In this document: one piece after another, positions 9,630-18,447 of the stretch
Layout of the letters: every line of letters starts with the position of its first letter
How positions within the stretch are numbered: position 1 is the stretch's first letter
Assembly: GCF_011762125.1 (NCBI RefSeq)
Contig: NZ_JAASQN010000005.1
Coordinates: 186,001 to 250,000, forward strand
DNA from: Sphingopyxis panaciterrae
GTDB lineage: Bacteria; Pseudomonadota; Alphaproteobacteria; Sphingomonadales; Sphingomonadaceae
Length of the DNA: 64,000 nt
Direction of reading: 5' to 3'
Program-made: the position numbers and the translations under genes
The notes under the pieces: generated by a model
Databases searched by the model: none
Seen by the model: only the letters and a program-made list of their open reading frames with translations
What the model was told of the DNA's origin: nothing

Positions 9630-10715
9630 CTAAGCCGTCACCAGCGCCGGATAATCGGTATAACCCTCGGCCCCCGGCGAATACCAGGTCTGCGGATTGT
9701 CGGCTGCCCATTCGGCACCGCTGCGGATCCGCTCGACCAGATCGGGGTTGCCGATGAAGGGCCGGCCGAACGCGATCGCATCGGCGGCGCCGCTGGCAAG
9801 CGCCGCTTCGGCGAGCGGCACCGTATAATCGCTGTTGAGGATCAACGGCCCCTTGAACGCCCGGCGAATAGCGGGCGATTGCCTGGGGACATCGGTCCGG
9901 CCAAAGGTGCCGTCGGGTCCGGGCTCGCGCAGTTCGAGGAAGCCGATGCCGAGCGCGTCGAGCGCCGCGGCCGCCACCGGGAACAGCGTTTCGGGGGCGC
10001 TGTCGTCGACGCCCTGCGTGGCACCGTTCGGCGACAGACGAACCGACACGCGGCCCTTGCCCCATACGCCGATCAGCGCCTCGGTGACCTCGCGGAGCAG
10101 GCGGATGCGGTTCTCGACCGACCCGCCATAATCGTCGTCGCGCAAATTGCTGCCGTCGCGCAAGAACTGGTCGATCAGATAACCGTTGGCGCCGTGGAGT
10201 TGCACCCCGTCGAAGCCAGCCTTCTTCGCATTTTCGGCCGCATGCACATAATCGGCGATCACGCGCGGGATTTCGTCGAGGCGGAGCGGCCGCGCTTCCT
10301 CAAGATCCATGCGCCCGACCGGCGTGTGCGCACGACCCTCGCCGACGGTCGCCGAAGCCGACACCGGCTGCTTGCCGTCGTTGAACACCGAATGGACGAG
10401 GCGGCCCATGTGCCACAGCTGCGCGACGATGCGCCCGCCGGCTTCGTGGACGGCGTCGGTCACCGGCTTCCAGCCTGCGACCTGCGCGTCGGTCCACAAG
10501 CCCGGCGCGCTCGGCCAGCCAAGGCCTTCCTGCGAAATGCCCGTCGCTTCCGAAATGATCAGCCCCGACGAGGCGCGCTGGCGATAATAATCGCGCGCGA
10601 GATCATTCGGCACGAAGCCGGGCCCGGCGCGGCCGCGCGTCAGCGGCGCCATGATGATGCGGTTCGGCGCGGTGATGGCGCCAAGGTCAATCGGATCGAA
10701 CAGCGATGCGGTCAT
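9630..10715 (-). CDS. Old yellow enzyme-type NADH:flavin oxidoreductase (ene-reductase)
   Basis: A 361-residue FMN TIM-barrel protein. It has the N-terminal NRIIMAPLTRGRA segment, AQLWHMGR, the substrate-binding pattern FDGVQLHGANGYLIDQFLRD, and AIAFGRPFIGNPDLVER near the phosphate-binding end. This family reduces activated C=C bonds of enones, quinones, nitro compounds or nitrate esters using NAD(P)H. The ATG at 10715 is preceded by GGAGG with five bases spacing and is preferred over the GTG six codons earlier. It is divergent from the EamA transporter gene. Confidence 0.93.
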   Translation of the reverse strand: MTASLFDPIDLGAITAPNRIIMAPLTRGRAGPGFVPNDLARDYYRQRASSGLIISEATGISQEGLGWPSAPGLWTDAQVAGWKPVTDAVHEAGGRIVAQLWHMGRLVHSVFNDGKQPVSASATVGEGRAHTPVGRMDLEEARPLRLDEIPRVIADYVHAAENAKKAGFDGVQLHGANGYLIDQFLRDGSNLRDDDYGGSVENRIRLLREVTEALIGVWGKGRVSVRLSPNGATQGVDDSAPETLFPVAAAALDALGIGFLELREPGPDGTFGRTDVPRQSPAIRRAFKGPLILNSDYTVPLAEAALASGAADAIAFGRPFIGNPDLVERIRSGAEWAADNPQTWYSPGAEGYTDYPALVTA

Positions 10716-10827
10716 ATTTCCTCCATCTGTCACTTTCTCCGCGACGGCCCGGCGGGCCGCCGCTATGCGCCCGAAGCTATGGGCGCCCTGGCGTCAAGGC
10801 AATGGTCAGTAGCAAAAGAAAATCTAG

Positions 10828-11739
10828 ATGGCAGCGAAGCAGGACGGCATCGACGCGGCACAGGGCGCCGGGACGCGCGGCGGCCGCTGGGCTTTTGCCG
10901 CGCTGCTCAGCGGCAATATCGCGCTGTCGCTGGGCGCGATGCTGGTCCGCCTCGCCGACACCGGCCCCGTCGCGTCGGCCTTCTGGCGCATCCTTCTCGC
11001 GCTGCCGCTGCTCGCGCTGTTCGCGTGGCGCGAAAGCGGCGGCCGGGCGCCGCCGCGGCGCGCGGTGATCGTGACCGCGGCCGCGGGCATCTTCTTCGCG
11101 CTCGATCTCGCCGCCTGGCATCTCGGTATCCTGCAGACCAAGGTCGCGAATGCGACATTGTTCGGCAATTGCGCCAGCCTGCTGCTCGTCATGTGGGGCA
11201 TTTTCCTGACCCGCACCCTGCCGCGCGGCTGGCAGGCGCTCGCGATCCTGCTCGCCTTCGCCGGCTCGGCGCTGCTGATGGGGCAAAGCTATGAACTGTC
11301 GCCCGACTATCTGGTCGGCGACCTGCTCAGCCTGCTCGCCGGGGTGCTCTACACCGTCTACATGATCCTGATGCAGCGCGTGCGCGGCACGCTGGCGCCG
11401 TGGACCGCGCTCGGCATCTCCTCCTTCTTCAGCGCGCCCGTCCTCCTTGGCGTCGCGCTGGCGCTGGGCGAAGCGGTGATCCCGCGCGACTGGACCCCGC
11501 TCATCCTGCTCGCACTGACCAGCCAGGTTATCGGACAAGGCCTGATCATCTGGTCGCTGCCGCGCTTCTCGCCGCTCGTCATCGGGCTGACCCTGCTCGT
11601 CCAGCCCGCGGTCGCCGCATTCTTCGGCTGGTGGGTGTTTGGCGAGACCTTGGGTCCGGTCGATATTTTCGGCGGGATGATGGTCGGCGCCGCCCTCATC
11701 CTGATACGGTTGCCGAGTCGCGCCGCCCGGCCTATCTGA
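10828..11739 (+). CDS. EamA/DMT-superfamily transporter
   Basis: A 303-residue inner-membrane protein with about ten hydrophobic helices in two EamA repeats. The first repeat begins LSGNIALSLGAMLVRLAD and contains the FWRILLALPLLAL segment. The second follows GDLLSLLAGVLYTVYMILMQR, and the C-terminus ends FGGMMVGAALILIRLPSR. Members export metabolites or amino acids; the substrate cannot be told here. The stop overlaps the start of the COQ9-like gene by one base (TGATG), so the two are probably in one transcript. Confidence 0.88.
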   Translation: MAAKQDGIDAAQGAGTRGGRWAFAALLSGNIALSLGAMLVRLADTGPVASAFWRILLALPLLALFAWRESGGRAPPRRAVIVTAAAGIFFALDLAAWHLGILQTKVANATLFGNCASLLLVMWGIFLTRTLPRGWQALAILLAFAGSALLMGQSYELSPDYLVGDLLSLLAGVLYTVYMILMQRVRGTLAPWTALGISSFFSAPVLLGVALALGEAVIPRDWTPLILLALTSQVIGQGLIIWSLPRFSPLVIGLTLLVQPAVAAFFGWWVFGETLGPVDIFGGMMVGAALILIRLPSRAARPI

Positions 11740-12410
11740 TGGCCATGGCTTCCATCCTTCCCGCCGATCCGACGCTCGACGAGATTCGCGCCGCGCTGGC
11801 GCCGCTGATCGCCGACAGCGCGGCGTTCGACGGATTCGGCGACGCCGCACTGATCGACGCCGCGGCGCGCGCGGGCGTCGACCCCGATGTGGCACGACTC
11901 GCTTTCACCGGCGGCGGCCGCGACATGGTCGACGCGTGGTTCGCCGACATCGACGCGCGCATGGCGGCGAAATGGCCCGCCGAAAGGCTCGGGGCGCTGA
12001 AGATCCGCGAGCGCATCACGATGCTGGTCGAGACGCGGATCGACCTGATCTCCCCCGCCCGCGAATCGCTGCGCCGCGCGCTTGCGCTGCTGGCGTTGCC
12101 AGCCAACGCGCCGCACGCCGCCAAGCTCGGCTGGCGCGCCGCCGACCTGATGTGGCGCCTCGCGGGCGATACCGCGACCGATTATAATCACTATAGCAAG
12201 CGCGCGATCCTCGGCGCGGTCTACGGCGCGACGATGGCGGTGTTCCTGAACGACGACAGCGAGAATTTCGCCGACACGCGCGCCTTTCTCGCGCGGCGGA
12301 TCGACCAGGTCATGCGCTTCGAAGGCTGGAAGCACCGCCGCGCCGCCGGCCGCATCGAACGGCCAAGCCTCGCGCGCTTCGTCGGCCGCCTGCGCTATCC
12401 GGGACGCTGA
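11739..12410 (+). CDS. COQ9-family ubiquinone biosynthesis protein
   Basis: A 223-residue protein of the COQ9 family, a lipid-binding auxiliary factor for ubiquinone ring hydroxylation. The family signature lies in the C-terminal half: DLMWRLAGDTATDYNHYSKR, then AILGAVYGATMAVFLNDDS and a final FLARRIDQVMRFEGWK helix. The fold resembles TetR regulators, but no DNA-binding role is expected. ATG 11739 overlaps the transporter stop; a second ATG two codons later is also possible. The open frame extends far upstream to 11400, but that part lies over the transporter gene. Confidence 0.88.
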   Translation: MAMASILPADPTLDEIRAALAPLIADSAAFDGFGDAALIDAAARAGVDPDVARLAFTGGGRDMVDAWFADIDARMAAKWPAERLGALKIRERITMLVETRIDLISPARESLRRALALLALPANAPHAAKLGWRAADLMWRLAGDTATDYNHYSKRAILGAVYGATMAVFLNDDSENFADTRAFLARRIDQVMRFEGWKHRRAAGRIERPSLARFVGRLRYPGR

Positions 12411-12463
12411 TCGGTTTCGATAAAGAACTGGCGCTAAGCCGCTGTTATTGATAATCGCTCGCA

Positions 12464-12730
12464 ATGACTGCTCTACTCGATAAGGCGCCGTTGGGCGTCG
12501 CGGTGCGTATCGCGCGCATCGACTGGAATGCGATGACCGACGACGAAGGCCGCCGCCTGCGCGAATTCGGCCTGATGGAAGGCGTCGAAGTAACCCCGCT
12601 GCACCGCGGCAGCATCTTTTCGCGCGATCCGCTCGCGCTCGCGGTCGGGCGGATGCGCGTCATCATTCGTGCGCGGCAGGCAGCGATGATCGCGGTCGAA
12701 GCGGCCGAGGCCGAAAGGCAGAGCGCATGA
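12464..12730 (+). CDS. feoA: Ferrous iron transport protein FeoA
   Basis: An 88-residue SH3-like cytoplasmic partner of FeoB. The FeoA pattern is visible in LREFGLMEGVEVTPLHRGS and in DPLALAVGRMRVIIR. The stop overlaps the feoB start, giving an operon. The leader carries ATTGATAATCGCTCGCAAT just before the start codon, loosely resembling an iron-regulator (Fur-type) box. That resemblance is weak and was not scored. Confidence 0.93.
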   Translation: MTALLDKAPLGVAVRIARIDWNAMTDDEGRRLREFGLMEGVEVTPLHRGSIFSRDPLALAVGRMRVIIRARQAAMIAVEAAEAERQSA

Positions 12731-14598
12731 CCGGCGCCATCCCCACCATCGCCCTCGTCGGCAATCCCAATGCCGGAAAATCGAGCCTGTTCAACGCGCT
12801 GACCGGCGCGCGGCAAAAGATCGCCAATTATCCGGGCGTCACCGTCGAACGCAAGGCCGGCCACGCCAGCTTTGCCGACGGGCGCCCGATCTCGCTGATC
12901 GACCTGCCCGGCAGCTACAGCCTGACCCCCGCGAGCCCCGACGAGGCGGTGACGCGCGACGTCATCCTGGGCCGCCAGGACGGCGAAAAGCGTCCCGACG
13001 CGCTGGTCGTCGTGCTCGACGCCGCGAACCTCGACAATCATCTCTGCTTCGCGCTCGAACTCATCGCGCTCGGCCTGCCAACCGTCGTCGCGCTCAACAT
13101 GCTCGACCTCGCGACGCGCGACGGATTGACGCTCGATCCCGAACGGCTGTCGAAGGAACTGGGCGTGCCGGTGGTCCCGACGGTTGCGGTACGAAAGCGC
13201 GGATTGGCCGAACTGCTCGCCGCGCTCGATGGCGCGATCCGGACGCAACCCGCGCGCACCGAAGCGGGCGCGGCGGGCAAGGCAGCGCCCAGCGACACGT
13301 CGTTGCACCAGCGCGCCCGCGCCATCGCGCGCGCGGCGACGCTCGCCGAAACCCCGGTGCGGCGCTGGACCCAGCGCGTTGATGCGGTCGTTCTCCACCC
13401 GGTCGCGGGTTTCCTGATCCTGCTCGCGCTGATGTTCGTGATGTTCCAGGCGGTCTATGCCTGGGCCGGGCCGCCCGCCGACCTGCTCGAAGGCGCGGTC
13501 GGCGTCATGCAGCAGTGGGTGATCGCCGCGATACCCGAGAATTTCCTGCGCGACCTGGTGGTCGAGGGGCTGCTCGCCGGCGTCGGCGCGGTCGTCGTCT
13601 TCCTGCCGCAGATCCTGATCCTCTTCCTCTTCATCCTGCTCCTCGAGGCATCGGGTTATATGACCCGCGCCGCGTTCCTGATGGACGGGCTGATGGCGAA
13701 GGTCGGGCTGTCGGGGCGCGGTTTCATTCCGTTGCTTTCCAGCTTCGCCTGCGCGGTGCCGGGAATCATGGCAACGCGCGCGATCCCCGACGCCAAGGAC
13801 CGGCTGACGACAATCCTGATCGCGCCGCTGATGACCTGTTCGGCACGGTTGCCCGTCTATGCGCTGATCATCGCCGCCTTCATCCCCGACCGCGGCGTCG
13901 GCGGAACGAACATCGGGCTGCAGGGGCTGGTATTGTTCGGCCTCTATCTGTCGGGGATCGTCGGCGCATTGCTCGTCGCCTTCGCGCTCCGCCGCACGGT
14001 GGCCAAGGGCGATGCTGCGGGCTTCATGATGGAAATGCCGCGTTACCAGATGCCGCAGTGGCGCGACCTGCTGCTCGGCCTGTGGCAGCGCGCGTGGATC
14101 TTCCTGCGCCGCGCGGGCACGATCATCGCGATGACGACCGTGATCCTGTGGCTGCTGCTGAGCTTTCCGAAAGCGCCGATCGGCGAAAGCCAGGTCGAAT
14201 ATAGCGTCGCCGGCCGCATCGCGAGCGGGCTGGAGGTCATTGTCAAGCCGATCGGGTTCAACCACGACATTGCACTGGCGCTGATCCCCGCGATGGCAGC
14301 GCGCGAGGTCGCGGTTTCGGCGATGGCGACGGCGAATGCGATCGACGCCGACGGCGACGAGGATGCGATGGCGCAGTCGCTGGGCGAGCGGCTGCAGGGC
14401 AAATGGAGCATCGCAACCGCGCTCGCCTTCCTCGCCTGGTTCGTCTTCGCACCGCAGTGCATTTCGACGATCGCGATCACGCGCCGCGAGACCAACGGAT
14501 GGAAATGGCCAATGTTCATGGTTGGCTATTTGTTCCTGCTCGCCTATGCCGCTGCTGGTATCACTTACTGGACGGCCGTCGCCTTCGGACTCGGCTGA
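12727..14598 (+). CDS. feoB: Ferrous iron transporter FeoB
   Basis: A 623-residue inner-membrane Fe(II) transporter with an N-terminal G domain. G1 is GNPNAGKS at 12-19, G3 DLPG at 59-62 and G4 NMLD at 124-127. From about residue 220 there are around ten membrane helices, including the two Gate-type repeats. Conserved cysteines lie in LLSSFACAVPGIMATRAI and in LMTCSARLPVYALII. It lacks the longer C-terminal extension of the E. coli protein, which is common. ATG 12727 overlaps feoA by four bases. Confidence 0.95.
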   Translation: MTGAIPTIALVGNPNAGKSSLFNALTGARQKIANYPGVTVERKAGHASFADGRPISLIDLPGSYSLTPASPDEAVTRDVILGRQDGEKRPDALVVVLDAANLDNHLCFALELIALGLPTVVALNMLDLATRDGLTLDPERLSKELGVPVVPTVAVRKRGLAELLAALDGAIRTQPARTEAGAAGKAAPSDTSLHQRARAIARAATLAETPVRRWTQRVDAVVLHPVAGFLILLALMFVMFQAVYAWAGPPADLLEGAVGVMQQWVIAAIPENFLRDLVVEGLLAGVGAVVVFLPQILILFLFILLLEASGYMTRAAFLMDGLMAKVGLSGRGFIPLLSSFACAVPGIMATRAIPDAKDRLTTILIAPLMTCSARLPVYALIIAAFIPDRGVGGTNIGLQGLVLFGLYLSGIVGALLVAFALRRTVAKGDAAGFMMEMPRYQMPQWRDLLLGLWQRAWIFLRRAGTIIAMTTVILWLLLSFPKAPIGESQVEYSVAGRIASGLEVIVKPIGFNHDIALALIPAMAAREVAVSAMATANAIDADGDEDAMAQSLGERLQGKWSIATALAFLAWFVFAPQCISTIAITRRETNGWKWPMFMVGYLFLLAYAAAGITYWTAVAFGLG

Positions 14599-14629
14599 TC
14601 CTTCCAACTTATAGCGGAGCGGAGCGGCG

Positions 14630-15196
14630 ATGGCTGGCAGCGTCAACAAGGTAATTTTGATCGGCAACCTCGGCGCCGATCCCGAAATCAAATCGTTCCA
14701 GAACGGCGGCAAGGTCGCGAACCTGCGCATCGCGACCTCCGAACAGTGGAAGGACCGGATGACCGGCGAGCGCAAGGAGCGCACCGAATGGCACCAGGTC
14801 GTGATCAACGGCGAAGGGCTGATCGGCGTCGTCGAACGCTATCTGAAAAAGGGTTCGAAGGTCTATATCGAAGGCTCGCTGCGCACCCGTAAGTGGCAGG
14901 ACCGCGACGGCAACGACCGCTATACGACCGAGATCGTGATCGCCGGCATGGGCGGTTCGCTGACCATGCTCGACGGCGCGCCAGGCGGTGGCGGCGGATC
15001 GCGTGGCGGCGACAGCTGGTCGCAGGGCGGCGCAGCGTCGGGTGGCGGATCCGCGGGCGGCGGCTGGGATCAGGGCGGCGGCGGCTCCTCCGGAGGCGGC
15101 AGTTCGGGCGGCGGCTGGAACCAGGGCGGCGGCGGCAGCTCGGGCGGCGGACGCCCGCCCTTCGACGATGACCTGGACGACGACGTCCCGTTCTGA
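14630..15196 (+). CDS. ssb: Single-stranded DNA-binding protein
   Basis: A 188-residue SSB. The OB-fold occupies residues 1-110 ([49 protein letters not shown]). It is followed by a long Gly/Ser/Gln-rich linker of repeating GGG-Ser-Gly-Gly blocks. The acidic tail [10 protein letters not shown] is the contact site for replication and repair proteins. A purine-rich GGAGCGG sequence precedes ATG 14630. The next gene, mmcB, is another DNA-repair protein 14 bases downstream on the same strand. Confidence 0.96.
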   Translation: MAGSVNKVILIGNLGADPEIKSFQNGGKVANLRIATSEQWKDRMTGERKERTEWHQVVINGEGLIGVVERYLKKGSKVYIEGSLRTRKWQDRDGNDRYTTEIVIAGMGGSLTMLDGAPGGGGGSRGGDSWSQGGAASGGGSAGGGWDQGGGGSSGGGSSGGGWNQGGGGSSGGGRPPFDDDLDDDVPF

Positions 15197-15210
15197 GCGC
15201 GGTTTGACCA

Positions 15211-15678
15211 ATGACGGACCTGATCACCGCCGCCGACGTCGCGCGCGGGGTATGCCGGCTGTTCGCGCAGCAAGGGCTGGTCGCGATCCCCGAAGTGCCG
15301 CTGCCCAACGGACGGCGCACCGACCTCACCGCGATCGACGCCAAGGGCAATATCACGATCGTCGAGATCAAGGTCAGCCGTGCCGACCTGCACGGTGACG
15401 GCAAATGGCCCGACTATTGCGACTGGTGCGACCGTTTCTATTGGGCGCTCGCATCGGGGCTCGACCCCGCGATCCTCGAAACCGAGGGCTATCGCCGCGA
15501 AACGTCGGGGCTGATCGTTGCCGACCGCTATGGCGCCGCGGTGGTCCGCGAAGCCGCGAGCTGCAACCTTGCTCCCGCCCGGCGCAAGGCCGAATTGCTG
15601 CGTATCGGACGATTGGCGATGCGGCGATCGATGCTGGCGGCTGACCCCGAACTCGCGGCGGGGTGGGGCGAGGGCTGA
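15211..15678 (+). CDS. mmcB: MmcB-family DNA repair protein
   Basis: A 155-residue protein of the MmcB family (formerly DUF1052), a PD-(D/E)xK-nuclease-like fold known from alphaproteobacterial DNA-damage responses. The core motif is visible: RTDLTAIDAKGNITIVEIKVS gives the D...ExK pattern, followed by CDWCDRFYWAL. It sits directly after ssb. No LexA-type box was recognised in the 14-base gap, so it may be read from the ssb promoter. It is convergent with the minus-strand membrane protein, only six bases away. Confidence 0.87.
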   Translation: MTDLITAADVARGVCRLFAQQGLVAIPEVPLPNGRRTDLTAIDAKGNITIVEIKVSRADLHGDGKWPDYCDWCDRFYWALASGLDPAILETEGYRRETSGLIVADRYGAAVVREAASCNLAPARRKAELLRIGRLAMRRSMLAADPELAAGWGEG

Positions 15679-15684
15679 GTCGGT

Positions 15685-16044
15685 TCAGCGCGGCTCGGTG
15701 CGCTCGTAGGCGATGCACCAGAAAAGCGCGGCACTCGACAGGCCGGACCAAAGAATCAGGCCGATCCAGATCCCCGACCCCATCAACAGCGGCATGGCCA
15801 CCAGCACCAGCCCGACGGCAAACGATGCCAGCGCGACGCGCAGGTAATTTTTGAGCGGGCGCCGGGTCTGTGTTTCGACATGTTCGATTGCGAAGCCGAG
15901 GGCGACGACAATCGCGGTGAGCACGATGCTGGAGAGATCGATGCCGTGGCGGACGAAGTTCAGTAAAAAAAGGACAATTGCCGCCAGCCAGACCGCATGG
16001 CGCCAACGCATCGGACGCGGGCCGGGCGCACCGCCTGCCATCAT
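15685..16044 (-). CDS. Small membrane protein downstream of ribE
   Basis: A 119-residue protein with about four predicted membrane segments (HAVWLAAIVLFLLNFV, IVLTAIVVALGFAI, VALASFAVGLVLVAMPLL and GIWIGLILWSGLSSAALFW). I do not recognise a family. The start overlaps the ribE stop (ATGA), so it is probably translated from the ribD-ribE transcript. The longer frame reaching upstream lies inside ribE and has no membrane character. No function can be given. Confidence 0.72.
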   Translation of the reverse strand: MMAGGAPGPRPMRWRHAVWLAAIVLFLLNFVRHGIDLSSIVLTAIVVALGFAIEHVETQTRRPLKNYLRVALASFAVGLVLVAMPLLMGSGIWIGLILWSGLSSAALFWCIAYERTEPR

Positions 16045-16670
16045 CCCCGCACTTGCTGCATCCGCGCCAGATACCGCGCGAGGATGTCGATCTCGAGGTT
16101 CACCGGACGATCCGCTGCGGCCTCGTCCAGCGTCGTCATCGCCTGCGTGTGCGGGATGATGTTGAGCGTGAAATGCGCCTCGCCATTCGGCTGGTCGATG
16201 ACCTCGTTGACCGTCAGCGACACGCCGTCGACGGTAACCGACCCCTTGGACGCGATATGCGCCGCAAGCGATGCCGGTGCCGCGATGGTCACCGTGACGC
16301 TGTCGCCGATCGGTTCGACCGACACGATGCGGCCGATATCGTCGACATGGCCGGTGACGATATGCCCGCCAAGCTCGTCGCCGATCTTGAGCGCGCGTTC
16401 GAGGTTCAGGCGGCGCCCCGCGTCCCACATCCCCGGCGCGGTGCGCGCGATCGTCTCGGCGCTCGCATCGATCGCGAACCAGCCGGCGGGACCGTTGCTG
16501 CCTTCGTCGACGCCCTTCTCGACGACGGTCAGGCAGGCGCCCGAGCAGGCGATCGAGGCGCCGATGTCGATGGTTCCGACGTCATAGGCGGTGTCGATGA
16601 CGAGTCGCGCGTCGCCGCGATCCTCGCGGCTGCGGATGGTGCCGATGTCGGTGATGATGCCGGTGAACAT
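16041..16670 (-). CDS. ribE: Riboflavin synthase alpha chain
   Basis: A 209-residue trimeric enzyme of the last riboflavin step, dismutating two lumazine molecules. The two lumazine-synthase-like barrels are visible, each with its own signature. The first begins MFTGIITDIGTI and contains IACSGACLTVV; the second carries GGHIVTGHVDDIG and VDGVSLTVN. Length is normal. ATG 16670 lies eight bases after the ribD stop, giving a ribD-ribE operon on the minus strand. Confidence 0.96.
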   Translation of the reverse strand: MFTGIITDIGTIRSREDRGDARLVIDTAYDVGTIDIGASIACSGACLTVVEKGVDEGSNGPAGWFAIDASAETIARTAPGMWDAGRRLNLERALKIGDELGGHIVTGHVDDIGRIVSVEPIGDSVTVTIAAPASLAAHIASKGSVTVDGVSLTVNEVIDQPNGEAHFTLNIIPHTQAMTTLDEAAADRPVNLEIDILARYLARMQQVRG

Positions 16671-16678
16671 GGGGTCGC

Positions 16679-17653
16679 TTATCCTTCTCTGGCCCGCTCG
16701 TAGACGTCGAGCCGGTCGCTGCCAAGCAGGCGGCTGTCCTGCAGGCGCCAGCGGCCATGCGCATCGGCGAGATCGGCGAGGCCGATGTCGCCGAGCGCGG
16801 GCTTGCCGCCGCCGATCAGGATCGGCGCGCGATAGAGCAGCAGCCGGTCGACGCGGTCGGCAGCAAGGAAGGCCGACGCCGCGCCCGCACCGCCTTCGAC
16901 GAGGAGCGAATCGACGTCGGCGATCGCTTGCGGCGAGGCAACAGCGGTCCAGCCTTCGGGCGCGGTGCCGCGGGTGAGCAGCAACTTGACCGGGCTGCGA
17001 TCTGCCAGCCCCGGCAGCCGCACGTCGAGTTTCGGCGCATCGGCCTCCAGCGTGGCGCGCCCAACCAGAATCGCTTGATGCTGCGCGCGTTCGAGGTGGC
17101 CATGCGCACGCGCGCGGGCGCCGGTGATCCAGCGGCTCGATCCATCGGCGCGCGCGATACAACCGTCGAGCGAGGTCGCAAGCTTCAGCGTCACAAAGGG
17201 CCGGCCGCGTGCCCGCCGCATCCACCAGGGCGCCATCGCGGCGCGCGCCTCGGCGGCCAGCATGTTGAACACGACCTCGATCCCGGCCTCCTGCAACCGC
17301 GCGATGCCCTTGCCGTCGGTGCGCGGGTCGGGGTCCTGCGCGGCGATCACGACGCGCGTGATGCCCGCCCCGATCAAGGCGTCGCTACAGGCCGGGCCAC
17401 GCGGGCTGGCGTGGGCGCAGGGTTCGAGCGTGACATAAGCCGTGGCGCCGCGCGCCGCGCCGCCAGCCGCCATAAGCGCCATCGCCTCGGCATGCGGGCG
17501 GCCGCCCGGCCTGGTCCAGCCGCGCGCGGTGACAATGCCGTCCTTGACGATCAGGCAGCCGACATTGGGATTGGGCGTCGACGCCGGTCGCCCGCGCCGC
17601 GACAGTGCGATGGCGGCCGCCATCCAGTCGGCGTCGGGAGGCGGGCGCTGCAT
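16679..17653 (-). CDS. ribD: Bifunctional riboflavin deaminase-reductase RibD
   Basis: A 324-residue two-domain enzyme. The N-terminal deaminase carries the zinc motifs PHAEAMAL and EPCAHASPRGPACSDALI. The C-terminal reductase starts near residue 150 with RPFVTLKLATSLDGCIA, followed by WITGARARAHGHLER, LVGRATLEADAP and LLVEGGAGAASAFL. It converts the pyrimidine from GTP cyclohydrolase II to the ribitylamino intermediate. The stop is followed closely by ribE, and the upstream gene ends one base before its start. Confidence 0.95.
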   Translation of the reverse strand: MQRPPPDADWMAAAIALSRRGRPASTPNPNVGCLIVKDGIVTARGWTRPGGRPHAEAMALMAAGGAARGATAYVTLEPCAHASPRGPACSDALIGAGITRVVIAAQDPDPRTDGKGIARLQEAGIEVVFNMLAAEARAAMAPWWMRRARGRPFVTLKLATSLDGCIARADGSSRWITGARARAHGHLERAQHQAILVGRATLEADAPKLDVRLPGLADRSPVKLLLTRGTAPEGWTAVASPQAIADVDSLLVEGGAGAASAFLAADRVDRLLLYRAPILIGGGKPALGDIGLADLADAHGRWRLQDSRLLGSDRLDVYERAREG

Positions 17654-18127
17654 CTAGTTTTGGGGAACCTGGGCGGGTTGCGACCCGCGGGCGGCGCGTT
17701 CGGCAAGCGTCGAGCGTGCCTGTGGCGGCGCGGGTTTCTGCTTCGCCGCCGCCGCGCCCGCTTCGCCCAGCGTTTCGCGGGTCAGCTTGTCGGCCTCGGT
17801 CGAATCATATTCGATCCCCAGGCCTTCGGCGAGCCGCTGATATTCGGCGCGCGTCTTGGCGTTCTGGCGCGTCGTTTCCTTCGCACGCGCGATCCAGTCG
17901 GCGCGAATCTCGGCCTCGCTGCGCTTCACGGTCCAGTTCTCGAAATAGATGATCTGCCGCTTGGGCTTCTCATAAGGGATCAGATATTCGGAAAAGCCGT
18001 AGAAAATGAGCACCGGCAGCGTGATCGCCAGCCCCCATACCGCCCAGCGATGCGGCTTGGGTTCGCGGATGTAAGCCCAGAAATCGGCCATACCGCCGCC
18101 GACATCCCAATTGTTCAACATTCCCAT
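17654..18127 (-). CDS. Single-pass membrane protein upstream of ribD
   Basis: A 157-residue protein with one clear membrane helix (WAVWGLAITLPVLIFYGFSE, about residues 28-47). A charged, helical C-terminal region rich in Ala, Glu and Lys follows, with a likely coiled-coil around IRADWIARAKETTRQ. I know similar proteins only as hypothetical sphingomonad proteins. The stop abuts the ribD start, so it probably heads the ribD-ribE transcript. A second ATG 12 codons in is an alternative start. Confidence 0.72.
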   Translation of the reverse strand: MGMLNNWDVGGGMADFWAYIREPKPHRWAVWGLAITLPVLIFYGFSEYLIPYEKPKRQIIYFENWTVKRSEAEIRADWIARAKETTRQNAKTRAEYQRLAEGLGIEYDSTEADKLTRETLGEAGAAAAKQKPAPPQARSTLAERAARGSQPAQVPQN

Positions 18128-18243
18128 GCGCCCAATTTAGGGCATGTCGCGCCGATTTGCGAGAGGGCCCGAAGATTGCACGAAGCGGTTGTTCACCAAG
18201 GCAGCGATTGCAAAAAATGCAATTGCAGATGTCCTTTTCGCAG

Positions 18244-18272
18244 TTGCGAAATTCATTGTGCACTGCAATATC
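18244..18272 (+). promoter_or_regulatory. Putative small-RNA promoter with TGCACTGCA palindrome
   Basis: TTGCGA at 18244-18249 and AATATC at 18267-18272 give a 17-base spacing. TGCACTGCA at 18259-18267 overlaps the proposed -10. More TGC/GCA palindromes lie upstream (TTGCAAAAAATGCAATTGCA begins at 18208). Such TGC-N-GCA sites resemble those bound by the PHB regulator PhaR; that link is an inference. Confidence 0.45.
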
Positions 18273-18277
18273 ACACT

Positions 18278-18337
18278 TGCCTTTTAGGCATCCTCTCCCA
18301 AAACTTTTACGGGCCGCCCTTGGGCGGCCCTTTTTTT
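18278..18337 (+). ncRNA. Candidate small RNA resembling SuhB/MmgR
   Basis: A gene-free stretch on the plus strand carries a promoter-like region, a pyrimidine-rich segment (GGCATCCTCTCCCAAAAC at about 18287-18304) and a strong intrinsic terminator. The C-rich unpaired GCATCCTC core before the terminator recalls the alphaproteobacterial suhB/mmgR (alpha-r8) RNAs, whose CUCCC segments pair with ribosome-binding sites. SuhB is known from Sphingopyxis. The proposed start is inferred from the promoter and may be off by several bases. No family search could be run. Confidence 0.55.
18311..18337 (+). terminator. Intrinsic terminator of the candidate small RNA
   Basis: GGGCCGCCC and GGGCGGCCC are separated by two T and followed by seven T. 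The stem probably opens at its tip to leave a six-base loop. It is one of the clearest rho-independent terminators in the window and is not adjacent to any plus-strand protein gene. Confidence 0.85.
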
Positions 18338-18447
18338 CGACCTTTTTGGTTGAGAGGGTCGATTCGGTTTCTTCGCGGTCCGGCATTCAAGGGACGATCG
18401 CCCTGCAGCAGCGGCCGCTTTCGGCCGGGAGTGGACGTTTCCTTTTT

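Noticed and set aside
12430..12463. Fur box before feoA
   Set aside because: ATTG/CAAT arms are present, but the match to any iron-regulator consensus is too weak to list as a feature.
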